In this document: in pieces, positions 7,829 to 16,530 of the stretch
How the letters are laid out: the number at the start of each line of letters is the position of its first letter
Position numbering within the stretch: the first letter of the stretch is position 1
Assembly (NCBI GenBank): GCA_964435565.1
Contig: CAYSZR010000005.1
Span: 1 to 55,207 of the forward strand
Length of the DNA stretch: 55,207 bases
Direction of reading: 5' to 3'
DNA from: QAMH01 sp964435565
GTDB lineage: Bacteria; Actinomycetota; Coriobacteriia; Coriobacteriales; QAMH01
Notes under the pieces: generated by a model
Told to the model about the DNA's origin: nothing
Seen by the model: the letters and a program-made list of their open reading frames with translations, nothing else
The model's database searches: none
Program-made: the position numbers and the translations under genes

Positions 7829-8956
7829 CTAGTTGTTCGAATAAATCCCTTCATCTGCGTGCGAAGCGGCGAGGCGCTTGCGGGATTTGAAAGCCTCGAA
7901 CGCGGCAAAGCCCAAAGCAGCAAAAAGTCCAAGAGCGTAGGGCGGTTGCGATTGGTCATCTGTCTTGGGTGTCCCAAGTGCTTTTGATGTGGCCTCATCG
8001 CTGCTGCTTGATTTTGTCACCGGATTTGCCGCGGTAATGACCACGTTCTTTGCAGAAGATGCTGTAAATTCACTTTGGGTGGTAATATCCGCATTCGTAG
8101 TCGTGATGATCTGGCCTCGTGTCATACCTCCGAATACATCAATGTTTTTGAGGGTGTAGTTGTTGATGTACTGGCCTTCGGCAAGGGAGCTGTTGATAAG
8201 GGTTATCGAGCCCGGACTGTTCTCAGTGCCCGCTGCAAACATTCCGGCATTGCTGCCATTGGCCTTGACTGTCGAATTATCTATGACAATCTTTGCGCCA
8301 TCGAAACTTGTGGCAACGCTCCATGTCCACCATCCGGCATCGATGCCATTCGAATAGCTGGTTGAAGTGCCCGTGGCAGTTACGGTGGAATCTTTTATGG
8401 TGATATTGCCCATATCATTGCCCATCCATGTGCGGATGCCGCTTTCTGTTCCCGTTGCAGTAACAGTTGCCCCGTTTTGGATTGTGATATTGCCCCCCGA
8501 ACTTTCTATGGCGGCGTTTTCTTTATGGGCGGTGGCTGTTGCGTTGACTGTTCCGCCATCGATGGTTATGTCGCCATCTGTTCCCAAATTCATGATCTTG
8601 CCTTCAGTTGATAGGGAAGAGTCCCCATCGCCCTTGAGCGTCAAATCGCCATCTTCGACAAGGATAGAATTCGCAGCATTTTCCTTGAGGGTGTTTTCGC
8701 CCGAATAGTCGATTTCGAGGTCTCCTTTGGCGCTGATGGCGTTGCCGCTGTAGTTGTTCAGCGTCATGTTATCGTCGCCATCCCAAGACCAAGTGCCGCC
8801 TTCTGCGCCAGATCCGCTTGCTGCTGACGTATATTCCTTGTCAACGGTAACCGACGAGGCGGCAAGTGCTTGTGCTGGCGACATGCACAAGACCATAAGG
8901 ATTGCCGCACCAGCTGCGGCCGCCTGCCTTGCCCTGCTTTTTCGAATGCAATTCAT
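7829..8956 (-). CDS. Secreted beta-solenoid surface protein with C-terminal anchor
   Basis: A 375-residue exported protein of unknown function. Residues 1-33 form a Sec signal peptide with a basic start (RKSRARQ), a hydrophobic core and a probable ALA-ASS cleavage site. The body is a run of short repeats of the type GDITIDGGTVNATAT and GNITIQNGATVTATG, typical of right-handed beta-solenoid adhesin-like or carbohydrate-contacting proteins. The C-terminus has TPKTDD, a hydrophobic stretch and a KSRKR tail, the layout of a sortase signal but with a degenerate LPXTG motif. The ATG at 8956 follows AAAGGGG; the longer frame upstream lacks both a ribosome site and a signal peptide. Confidence 0.8.
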   Translation of the reverse strand: MNCIRKSRARQAAAAGAAILMVLCMSPAQALAASSVTVDKEYTSAASGSGAEGGTWSWDGDDNMTLNNYSGNAISAKGDLEIDYSGENTLKENAANSILVEDGDLTLKGDGDSSLSTEGKIMNLGTDGDITIDGGTVNATATAHKENAAIESSGGNITIQNGATVTATGTESGIRTWMGNDMGNITIKDSTVTATGTSTSYSNGIDAGWWTWSVATSFDGAKIVIDNSTVKANGSNAGMFAAGTENSPGSITLINSSLAEGQYINNYTLKNIDVFGGMTRGQIITTTNADITTQSEFTASSAKNVVITAANPVTKSSSSDEATSKALGTPKTDDQSQPPYALGLFAALGFAAFEAFKSRKRLAASHADEGIYSNN

Positions 8957-9270
8957 TCCATTCCCCTTTCGATTGCCCAACTCTAGTTGAAGTATATCTG
9001 CCCATGCCGCATTCAAGATCGAATTAACGTTCATATGCGTGTCAAAGAGGGGTTCGGATTTACGAACCCCTGCCTTCACCTTGTCTTATGCGAGATATGT
9101 TTGGAACCGAATGCAACGCATGTCTTATCTTTGCATTGTGGAAATTCCCTTACGAAAAGGTCTGGGTCATCAAAGTAGTTTAGAATACGTCAGGCTCATA
9201 GCTTAGGGTAGGGATTTCCAAGCGCCTTTGCGAATCATTAACATACAAAGCCGCATATGGATAGCGATTT
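8957..9270. other. Divergent intergenic region, 314 bases
   Basis: This gap separates the minus-strand surface protein from the plus-strand deacetylase and must hold both promoters. I see one clear hairpin (9048-9071) and no gene. The deacetylase start has only a poor ribosome site. Confidence 0.5.
9048..9071. repeat. 9-base perfect hairpin in divergent region
   Basis: AGGGGTTCG at 9048-9056 pairs with CGAACCCCT at 9063-9071 around a 6-base loop. There is no T-run on either side. Its place in the 5' leader of the surface protein suggests an operator or leader RNA structure rather than a terminator. Confidence 0.55.
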
Positions 9271-10776
9271 ATGAAAAGGCAAAACGTGTATAGCAAGAAT
9301 CAAGGCGGTCACTCGCGCTCAGAAGTCTCTGGCAAACGTGGCCAGAGCGCTTCGTATAGGGCATCTAGCTCACGGGGAAGTTCCCATGGACATTCGGCAG
9401 CGCGCACGGGCAACGGATCTGCGCAGAATTACTCGCGGGACAGATATAAGAGCCGATCGGGATCTCAACCGAATTCATCTTCACGTGGCGCCGCTGTGTC
9501 TCGCGCAAGCCATACGCGCGTCCCTGGTCAGAAGATGCCTCGTCAAGCATCCGGTGTTGGCTACAGTTTATCCCATAGCAAGATGCAGCAGCTAAAAAAG
9601 CGCCGTTCGAAGCGCAATGCCATCATCTGTGCGCTTGTGGCGCTACTGGCGTGCATCGGCGTGTTTCTCTGGTTCTTCCCACCTGTCTATGGCGTTACGG
9701 TTGACGGGAAACAGATCAATGTTCCTTCGAATTCAACACTTCAAAGTCTCGTCGACAGCAATTACGCATCTCCCAAGGCCGGAAACCTCATTGCCGTAGA
9801 TGGCAGTGTCGCTCAAGAAGACGGCGGTGATCCATTCGAAGCAACTGTCAACGGTGAACAGACTAACGATCCGCAGATGCGCGTGACCCGTGATGCGACA
9901 ATCAACTTTAGTGATGGAAACGATGTTGAAGAGTCATACACCGAGACCGTATCGACTGTCTCGTATACGTCGAGTACGCAAAGCGCGACGCCCGCATCCT
10001 ACTATTTTGGCTCCATCCACCTGTATTCCGATGGTGAAAATGGGCAGCAGTCAAAACGTGTGGGCAGTGTATCGGGCAAAACCGTGACGATAGTGACAAA
10101 GCAGCCGGTGAATTCTGGTTATACCGCGCATACCGCCAATGTAGGCACGAATAAGGTTATCGCTTTGACCTTTGATGACGGCCCCTGGCCTGAGACCACT
10201 GAAGAAATCTTGAATATCCTCGAGGAAAACGACGCCCACGCAACGTTTTTCATGATAGGAAACCAGGTAAGCGAACATACCGATGTCGTGAAGAAGCTCT
10301 ATGCAGCTGGAAATCAGCTTGCCACGCATTCGTACGATCACGCTGCCGGGACGGGACAAGGCGTCAATCTCACCTATATGTCGTCTGACCAGCAGATATC
10401 CGAGATAACGAAGGGCTTCGATGCTATTGAGAGCGTGATAGGAACCAAAATCAGCCATATTATGCGTGCGCCGGGAGGCAACTATTACGGATCGATTGTT
10501 GAAACGCTGCATCCCTATATCACGGCTGAAATTGGTTGGGATGTCGATACGAAGGATTGGAGCAAGCCTGGCACCGACACCATTATCAATAACATCGAGT
10601 CGGTAAAACCGGGCCAGGTCATCCTTTGCCATGATGGAGGCGGCAACCGCAGCCAGACGGTTGAAGCCCTCAAAGTTGCGATTCCCTACCTCAAGGCACA
10701 AGGGTACAGTTTCGTTACGGTAGATGAATTGCTCGCATATGGAAATTCGGGCTCGAATACCTCTAAATCCAGCTGA
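9271..10776 (+). CDS. Membrane-anchored polysaccharide deacetylase (NodB domain, CE4)
   Basis: A 501-residue type II membrane protein that should remove acetyl groups from a cell-wall glycan. Residues 1-110 are Ser/Arg/Gly-rich, basic and disordered, and lie in the cytoplasm. One membrane helix follows at about 115-137, then an exposed linker domain and a C-terminal NodB domain. All five CE4 motifs are visible: TFDDGP, HSYDH, RAPGG, DVDTKDW and LCHDG. The metal triad (Asp-His-His) is therefore intact. Related proteins in Gram-positives act on peptidoglycan GlcNAc and confer lysozyme resistance. The start at 9271 has little Shine-Dalgarno signal. Confidence 0.9.
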   Translation: MKRQNVYSKNQGGHSRSEVSGKRGQSASYRASSSRGSSHGHSAARTGNGSAQNYSRDRYKSRSGSQPNSSSRGAAVSRASHTRVPGQKMPRQASGVGYSLSHSKMQQLKKRRSKRNAIICALVALLACIGVFLWFFPPVYGVTVDGKQINVPSNSTLQSLVDSNYASPKAGNLIAVDGSVAQEDGGDPFEATVNGEQTNDPQMRVTRDATINFSDGNDVEESYTETVSTVSYTSSTQSATPASYYFGSIHLYSDGENGQQSKRVGSVSGKTVTIVTKQPVNSGYTAHTANVGTNKVIALTFDDGPWPETTEEILNILEENDAHATFFMIGNQVSEHTDVVKKLYAAGNQLATHSYDHAAGTGQGVNLTYMSSDQQISEITKGFDAIESVIGTKISHIMRAPGGNYYGSIVETLHPYITAEIGWDVDTKDWSKPGTDTIINNIESVKPGQVILCHDGGGNRSQTVEALKVAIPYLKAQGYSFVTVDELLAYGNSGSNTSKSS

Positions 10777-10813
10777 TTGGCCTCTTGCAACCAAACTGTC
10801 AATTAAGCGATGA

Positions 10814-10842
10814 CTTAAACGAATATACTGGACGCAGTATTC
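10814..10842 (+). promoter_or_regulatory. Candidate promoter with -10 TATACT and small inverted repeat
   Basis: TATACT at 10824-10829 lies in the segment CTTAAACGAATATACTGGAC, which recurs almost unchanged before the PurF-like gene (27914-27934). A short imperfect inverted repeat (GAATATACTG and CAGTATTC, 10821-10842) overlaps it and could be a regulator site. Confidence 0.4.
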
Positions 10843-10870
10843 TGACTGTATTCGAATAGGGGTATTTCAC

Positions 10871-11242
10871 ATGAGCACCATTAAACTTGCGGTTCCGACT
10901 ATGGGCAAGGCCGATCTTGATTCCGAACGAAGTGGCCATTTCGGTCATTGTGATTGCTTTACATTGATTACGATCGAAGATGGCGAAGTCAAGACCATTG
11001 AGGGTATCGACAATCCTCCTCACGAAGAAGGCGGCTGTCTGCGCCCGGTCATGCTGCTTAAGGACGCTGGCGCTACCGCTATCGTCGCAGCAGGGATGGG
11101 TATGCGCCCTATGATGGGTTTTGGCGATGCCGGAATCGACGTCTACTTTGAGAACATGACCCCAAACGTCGGCGCCGTTGCGCAACTGGTCGCGCAGGGC
11201 AAAGTGCAGAAGATGACTACGGAAGACACCTGCCATCATTGA
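10871..11242 (+). CDS. NifX/NifB-type iron-molybdenum cluster-binding family protein
   Basis: A 123-residue protein of the dinitrogenase cofactor-binding family (NifX, NafY and the C-terminus of NifB). The N-terminal strand KLAVPTMGK, the segment SGHFGHCDCF and the IVAAGMGMRPM turn are typical. The central HEEGGCLRP and the C-terminal TCHH supply Cys and His that could hold a metal cluster. No nif genes are nearby, and such stand-alone proteins are common in anaerobes that do not fix nitrogen, so a role in metal-cluster handling is more likely than nitrogen fixation. Its tail overlaps the convergent EAL-protein gene by 7 bases. Confidence 0.85.
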   Translation: MSTIKLAVPTMGKADLDSERSGHFGHCDCFTLITIEDGEVKTIEGIDNPPHEEGGCLRPVMLLKDAGATAIVAAGMGMRPMMGFGDAGIDVYFENMTPNVGAVAQLVAQGKVQKMTTEDTCHH

Positions 11243-13608
11243 TGTGATGCAAGCCGTTCCCATGCTCGTGGAGGCTGAGGCGAAACTTGCGTCGCCTTTT
11301 CGATAAGCGCTTTGGCGTGCTCGGATCCATTGCCGTTGATATAGGTATCTTCGAACGCGCGCTGCGATAGGGGTCTTGAGAAATAGTACCCTTGGAAATA
11401 TTCGCAACCCATCTCTACAAGCATTCTGACCTGTTCTTTTGTTTCGACTCCTTCGGTTACTGCAGGTATTTCGAGACGCTTGGAAAGATCGATTACCGAT
11501 TTGAGAATCTTTTCGGCTCGCAGTTTTTCCTTGGAATCGCGTAAAAAGGCCATGTCGATTTTAAGAACGTCGAAGGGAATCTCTTTCAGCATGTTGAGCG
11601 AGGAATAGCCACTTCCAAAATCGTCCATTTCAACGATAAAGCCGAATTCGCGCAGATGGTCGATGATATCGAGACGATGCTTCATCTCGCTCATCATGCT
11701 AGCCTCGGTAATCTCGAGCCGTAGGTTACGCGGGTCGATTCCATGGAATGCGACCAGGCGTGTCAATGTTTCGAAGACATCTATGAAATAGAAGTCTTTA
11801 GGCGAGATGTTTACCGAAAGATAGTACGTATCGTGCCCGGCATCCTTCCATTCGCGCAATATCTTGCATGCGCTATCCCATAGAAATTCATCGAGCTGGG
11901 CGATCATGCCATTGCGCTCGAAAAGAGGGAGGAATTTGTCGGGAGACATGAAGCCTTCAGCCGGATGGTTCCAACGAGCGAGTGCTTCTGCGCCTTGCAC
12001 CTTCCCATTAGCATTGACCTGCGGTTGCAGGTAGGGGAGTATCTGGCCTTGTCGCATTCCCTCGTCGAACGACCCTATGATGTAATGTTCCCACACGAGC
12101 CGCTTGCGCATGGAATCATCATAGAAGGACACGCGCGTGTTGTAATCGTTCTTAATGCTGTTGATGGCCATGATGGTTCGATCGAGCATCATGGCAACAG
12201 GCATGTTCTTATCAATGATTTCGTAAATGCCAACATGAACGATAGCGGAATACAAAACGTCATCGCGCAGATGAACGACTTCGCGGGGGATTTCGATGAA
12301 TTCGTCAGGGTTGAAGTTGCTCTTTCTCAAGAACATCGCAAATCTGTCGGCCTCGAGACGACAATAAATCGTTGTTTCTGTGGCATGTTCACGCATCGCC
12401 CGGGCAATGGCGATGAGGACGCGGTCGCCCGCATCGTCTCCAAAGACATCGTTCACGATCTTGAAGTCATTAATATTCGAAGAGACGATGACGTAATCAT
12501 GATGTGTGTCTTCGTCAAGACGTTCGCGAACGAGTTCCATGAAATGTGATTTGTTATACAGCCCGGTCAAGTCGTCATGGGTTGCGGCGTGCCTATTGGC
12601 TTCCGCTTGTTCAATTTCATTCGTTGTTTCGATGATCGTGAAGGCGGCTCCGATATTCTTGCCCCTTTTGTCGTCGATAGGCTGCTTTGTAAGGTTGTAA
12701 TACCGCGTCTGCCCATTGGCTCTCATCTTCGTGAGTATGGTGCCCTTCCAATCTGCTAAGGGCATGCCAATCTGTTTGTTCATAAGGTCGAGTATGTCGT
12801 CGGAGTCGATATCGGTGATGCCAAGGAGATCTCTCGCTTTGTCGTTTGCGTAGATGCATTTTCTATCGGTATCAAATAAGACCATTGCCATGGTCATGTC
12901 TGATACGACATGAGAAAGCATGCGGTCAAGAGCGATAAACGGACGATAGTCGAGCATAAGGTATGCAACGAAAACCATGCAGAGCGCATACCCGACTATA
13001 GATGCGTCGATGTGGGTTTTGGAAAAGATATTGAAGGCGTTCCATAAAAGGACGATGAGCGGCACGATAATAACGAGCAGATAGCGTTCCAGAAGGAGAT
13101 TGGAAGATTTGACTATCTTATAGACAACAAGGGGAATACTCACAATGAAGAGTGCATATGAAACGGCGAGGTGCACGAAATGCCATTGCAGCGAAATGAG
13201 ACCATAATATTGCGAACCGTCTGCGAAAACGATCAGTTCGGTAGAGAACATGTGTCCAAACGCGAGATTTAAAAGGACGCAGCAGTTATCGATCAGGACG
13301 ATGGCAAGGATGATCTTTTGAAAAGCGGTGTGCTTGAATGAAAACGAGCAGACGTTTGTGCAAAGTCCGATAAAGAAATAGAGAATCCAACTTGTGCCCA
13401 ATAGATAGAGATAATATCCAGCTTCGCTTGCGGCTTGACTGAAGTTGCAGACGATTATCAGGTTCCCGATAACAGGAAACATGACGGCGATAACCAGGTT
13501 GCGTACGTCTTTGGCATGGGGACGAGTTGATTTGCAGGCTCGCACAAGGCATACGACAAGCAGTAACTCACAAATTGCAAGCACTATGCCGTAAGCTAAG
13601 AGCATCAT
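11236..13608 (-). CDS. Membrane PAS-GGDEF-EAL protein, likely c-di-GMP phosphodiesterase with dead cyclase site
   Basis: A 790-residue signalling protein. Residues 1-220 hold about seven membrane helices, about 230-335 a PAS domain, about 340-500 a GGDEF domain and about 520-765 an EAL domain. The cyclase signature has decayed to EADRF at 419-423, so diguanylate synthesis is not expected. The EAL domain keeps EALARW, LSVNIS, LEITEA, DDFGSGYSSL, EGVET and QGYYFSRP, so it should hydrolyse c-di-GMP, perhaps gated by nucleotide bound to the inactive GGDEF domain. Start is ATG at 13608 behind AGGTGG, with TATAGT as a possible -10. No other c-di-GMP gene is in the window. Confidence 0.9.
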   Translation of the reverse strand: MMLLAYGIVLAICELLLVVCLVRACKSTRPHAKDVRNLVIAVMFPVIGNLIIVCNFSQAASEAGYYLYLLGTSWILYFFIGLCTNVCSFSFKHTAFQKIILAIVLIDNCCVLLNLAFGHMFSTELIVFADGSQYYGLISLQWHFVHLAVSYALFIVSIPLVVYKIVKSSNLLLERYLLVIIVPLIVLLWNAFNIFSKTHIDASIVGYALCMVFVAYLMLDYRPFIALDRMLSHVVSDMTMAMVLFDTDRKCIYANDKARDLLGITDIDSDDILDLMNKQIGMPLADWKGTILTKMRANGQTRYYNLTKQPIDDKRGKNIGAAFTIIETTNEIEQAEANRHAATHDDLTGLYNKSHFMELVRERLDEDTHHDYVIVSSNINDFKIVNDVFGDDAGDRVLIAIARAMREHATETTIYCRLEADRFAMFLRKSNFNPDEFIEIPREVVHLRDDVLYSAIVHVGIYEIIDKNMPVAMMLDRTIMAINSIKNDYNTRVSFYDDSMRKRLVWEHYIIGSFDEGMRQGQILPYLQPQVNANGKVQGAEALARWNHPAEGFMSPDKFLPLFERNGMIAQLDEFLWDSACKILREWKDAGHDTYYLSVNISPKDFYFIDVFETLTRLVAFHGIDPRNLRLEITEASMMSEMKHRLDIIDHLREFGFIVEMDDFGSGYSSLNMLKEIPFDVLKIDMAFLRDSKEKLRAEKILKSVIDLSKRLEIPAVTEGVETKEQVRMLVEMGCEYFQGYYFSRPLSQRAFEDTYINGNGSEHAKALIEKATQVSPQPPRAWERLASHQ

Positions 13609-13676
13609 TTGCCACCTAGGTAAGGTACGGAATGCTTGATTAACTATACTCCCTAATCAATATACCACCAATTGGC

Positions 13677-16250
13677 CTATTCATATAAATCTTCGATAAA
13701 GCCAGCACGCAGATGGAGAAATACAACATCGCTTCCGTTTTGGGTCGCATCGATATCAACGTCGGCGGCAATGCAAAAATCATGGTCGGCATCGGAGTCA
13801 TGAAAAATCTGGCGAACATGCCAGACATGCTCCGATTCCTCATCTGCCTGATCGAGTATGAGAAACGCGAGCGATCGTGCGTCGGCATCGAGGAGGATTT
13901 CATCGTGCTCTGCATAGAATTCGTCGAGGGCTGCCCGCCAGCGTCCCTCTCCAAAGCCCGCCGTTGCGTCTAGGCGCCCAAGCTCGCGGACGTTTCCGCG
14001 CGAAGCAAGTTGCACGCGCCGTATGAGTGCGTTTCGCACCATGACGGTTAGGCCGTGTCGGTCTTCGATTAGCTGGTTCGTGGTTTTCAGGGGCGCTTCG
14101 GTATCCGGGCTGTCTGCATGCTCCCAGGCATCGACAAGGCTCGAGTCGATCGATTTAATCAGATAATGTAGCCATGCGATGATGTCATCGAGCTGTTCAT
14201 CGCGTTTATCGAGCGGGATTGTCCGATTCAAAACTCTGTACGCATCTGAAAGATAGCGCAGAAGGGCGCCTTCGCAGCGTGTGATTGCGTACAGTTGTAT
14301 ATATCCGTTGAAATCAGCTGCGCTTTCTATCATATCGCGCAGGACCGATTTGGGTTTTAATTCGAAATCGCGCGCCCAGGGAACTTCATCGCAGTACTGA
14401 CGAAATGCGGAGTGCAGCAGTTCATCAAGGGGCTTGGGATAGCTTATTTCCTGCACGCGATCCATTCGTTCGTCATAATCGACGCCTTCGGCCTTCATAA
14501 TCGCTATGGCCTTCTCGCGCTCTCTTCGTTCTTGGGCCCTGAGAATTTGATAGGGGTTTTCCAGAGTAGCTTCGACCATCGAGATAAGATCGAGGGCGTA
14601 TGTTTCGTCCGTGCAGTCGAGTAACTCTAAAGCGGCAAGCATAAAGGGGGCAAGAGGCTGGTCGAGGGCGAAGTTATCGGGCAGGTCGAACGTAGTGCTG
14701 TATACAGGATCGTCGGTATCGTCATCTTCTACCTGTACGACTTTTGCATCGATTAGAGTCTTGAATATCTCTTGTGCACGTCTGTGCAAGGCGGTTTTCT
14801 CTTCATCGCCCTGTGCTGAATCTTCTATGAGTTTATCGACGCGCGACCACGCATCCCCACCTTGCGCGACCTCTGCAAGCACCATCGCATGGGTGATTTT
14901 CATATGCGGCTGCAGCGCTTCGGGTTGTGCATCGATGAGCTTCTCAAAGTTTTGCCTATTCCATCCCACAAAGCCCTCGGGAGGCTTTTTGCGTTTGATC
15001 TTCCGCTCTTTCTTGGGGTCTCCATAAGCCTTGGCACGGGCCTTTGCATTTTCTATGTCATGTTCGGGCGCCTCTGCGATAACCAGGCCTTCGGTATCAA
15101 ATCCTGCGCGTCCAGCACGCCCTGCAATCTGATGGAATTCTCGGACACGCAGTTTGCGTGTTCGTTTGCCGTCATATTTTGAAAGTGCAGTGAACACAAC
15201 GGTGTGTATGGGCACGTTGATCCCAACGCCAAGCGTATCGGTTCCGCATATAACGGGCAGCAGGCCGTTTTGCGTGAGTTTTTCGACCATAAGCCGATAG
15301 CGGGGGAGCATTCCGGCATGATGGACGCCCACCCCATTTTGAAGAAGCCGTTTGAGCGTTTTGCCAAATCCCGTGGAAAACGAAGTGCCCTTAAGGGCAT
15401 CTTTTATGGCTTCGCGCTGTTGTTTGCTGGCAACACCATAGCTGGCAAGCGATTGGGCCGTTTTCAAAGCCGCATCTTGCGAAAAATGCACAAGGTAGAG
15501 TGGCGAATTGCCCTCTCGTATCGCGATTTCGACATTTGCTTCGAGTGGCGTTTCGGCATATTCGTATGTAAGGGGGACGGGACGCTGTGTGTTTGCAATT
15601 ACCGTGACCTCGTGTTCGGTATGTTCTTCCAACTGCTTGGCAATCTGCTTCGTGTCGCCAAGCGTTGCGCTCATAAGCAAGAACTGGGTGTGAGGTAACG
15701 TGATGAGTGGGACTTGCCAGGCCCACCCACGATCACGATCGCCGTAATAGTGAAATTCATCCATAACCACACACGCGACATCGCAGGATTGGCCTTCGCG
15801 CAATGCTTGTCCGGCGAGAATCTCTGACGTACAGCAGATAACCGGCGCTTGCGGATTGATCGTTGCATCGCCAGTGATCATGCCGACGTTGTCTCGTCCA
15901 AGAACTTCGACGAGGCCGAAGAATTTTTCGCTCACCAATGCTTTGATAGGGGCGGTGTAATACGAGCGTTTTCCAGTTGCCATTGCCATGAAGTGCAGAC
16001 CGAGGGCGACCATTGATTTTCCCGAACCAGTGGGAGTTCCCAAAATGACGTGATTTCCCATCATAAGGTTCATAAGCGAATCTTCTTGATGCGACCATAG
16101 ATGCGTGTCCCGTCTGTTAAGCCAGTCGACAAAACGGTCAAACGCCTCATCGGGTGCGATCCAGTTCTCTGGTATAGATTCGTCGCCGTAATCCCACCAA
16201 GATGGCGACAATTCCCCCAAAGAACCGTAATCTGTCGTTGATTCGTCCAT
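13677..16250 (-). CDS. Ski2-like DEAD/DEAH-box helicase with DUF3516 C-terminus
   Basis: An 857-residue superfamily II helicase. It has Walker A GTPTGSGKS, Walker B DEFH, motif III SATL, and a second RecA domain ending in HQIAGRAGRAGFD (motif VI). The long C-terminal part matches DUF3516, found in actinobacterial Ski2-like helicases that probably act in RNA processing or decay. I placed the start at the ATG at 16250 because homology begins soon after (MDESTTDYG). The frame extends 45 residues further upstream, but that sequence looks non-coding and overlaps the divergent small gene. Ribosome-site signal at 16250 is weak. Confidence 0.9.
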   Translation of the reverse strand: MDESTTDYGSLGELSPSWWDYGDESIPENWIAPDEAFDRFVDWLNRRDTHLWSHQEDSLMNLMMGNHVILGTPTGSGKSMVALGLHFMAMATGKRSYYTAPIKALVSEKFFGLVEVLGRDNVGMITGDATINPQAPVICCTSEILAGQALREGQSCDVACVVMDEFHYYGDRDRGWAWQVPLITLPHTQFLLMSATLGDTKQIAKQLEEHTEHEVTVIANTQRPVPLTYEYAETPLEANVEIAIREGNSPLYLVHFSQDAALKTAQSLASYGVASKQQREAIKDALKGTSFSTGFGKTLKRLLQNGVGVHHAGMLPRYRLMVEKLTQNGLLPVICGTDTLGVGINVPIHTVVFTALSKYDGKRTRKLRVREFHQIAGRAGRAGFDTEGLVIAEAPEHDIENAKARAKAYGDPKKERKIKRKKPPEGFVGWNRQNFEKLIDAQPEALQPHMKITHAMVLAEVAQGGDAWSRVDKLIEDSAQGDEEKTALHRRAQEIFKTLIDAKVVQVEDDDTDDPVYSTTFDLPDNFALDQPLAPFMLAALELLDCTDETYALDLISMVEATLENPYQILRAQERREREKAIAIMKAEGVDYDERMDRVQEISYPKPLDELLHSAFRQYCDEVPWARDFELKPKSVLRDMIESAADFNGYIQLYAITRCEGALLRYLSDAYRVLNRTIPLDKRDEQLDDIIAWLHYLIKSIDSSLVDAWEHADSPDTEAPLKTTNQLIEDRHGLTVMVRNALIRRVQLASRGNVRELGRLDATAGFGEGRWRAALDEFYAEHDEILLDADARSLAFLILDQADEESEHVWHVRQIFHDSDADHDFCIAADVDIDATQNGSDVVFLHLRAGFIEDLYE

Positions 16251-16302
16251 GGTTTCGATTGTAAAGTAAACGTATGGATATCTACACTGAAAGAAGGCAG
16301 TC

Positions 16303-16494
16303 GTGCAACGTGAAGGAAAAGTTATTGGGGGCGCACATGATGGCGAGATTGTCTCTTGCGAGGAATATGGGTATACGCCTGCCACGGTGAAGATATGGTG
16401 GATACGGGAATCTAAAGAGAAATTCAGCTACGAAGACGGTGAATTCCGCCCTTATGACGGTCCCGTTATATTTGGAACCGGCTACACATTCTAG
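16303..16494 (+). CDS. Small unidentified protein, 63 residues
   Basis: I do not recognise this protein. It starts with GTG at 16303 behind a strong ribosome site (AAGAAGG, six bases upstream). It is hydrophilic, with a Gly-rich opening, a WW pair in the middle and an aromatic Gly-Tyr-Thr-Phe end, and no membrane segment. It lies divergent from the helicase, with 52 bases between the starts. The ribosome site and natural codon pattern argue that it is real; its size and lack of recognisable family argue for caution. Confidence 0.5.
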   Translation: MQREGKVIGGAHDGEIVSCEEYGYTPATVKIWWIRESKEKFSYEDGEFRPYDGPVIFGTGYTF

Positions 16495-16530
16495 TCTGGA
16501 TGACAATGTATAGACGCGATGTGGCGATCT

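Noticed and set aside
9048..9071. Rho-independent terminator
   Set aside because: The hairpin is sound but has no T-run on either strand and lies in a divergent promoter region.
10871..11242. Part of a nitrogen-fixation cluster
   Set aside because: No nifH, nifD, nifK or nifB is nearby and stand-alone NifX-like proteins are widespread in non-fixing anaerobes.
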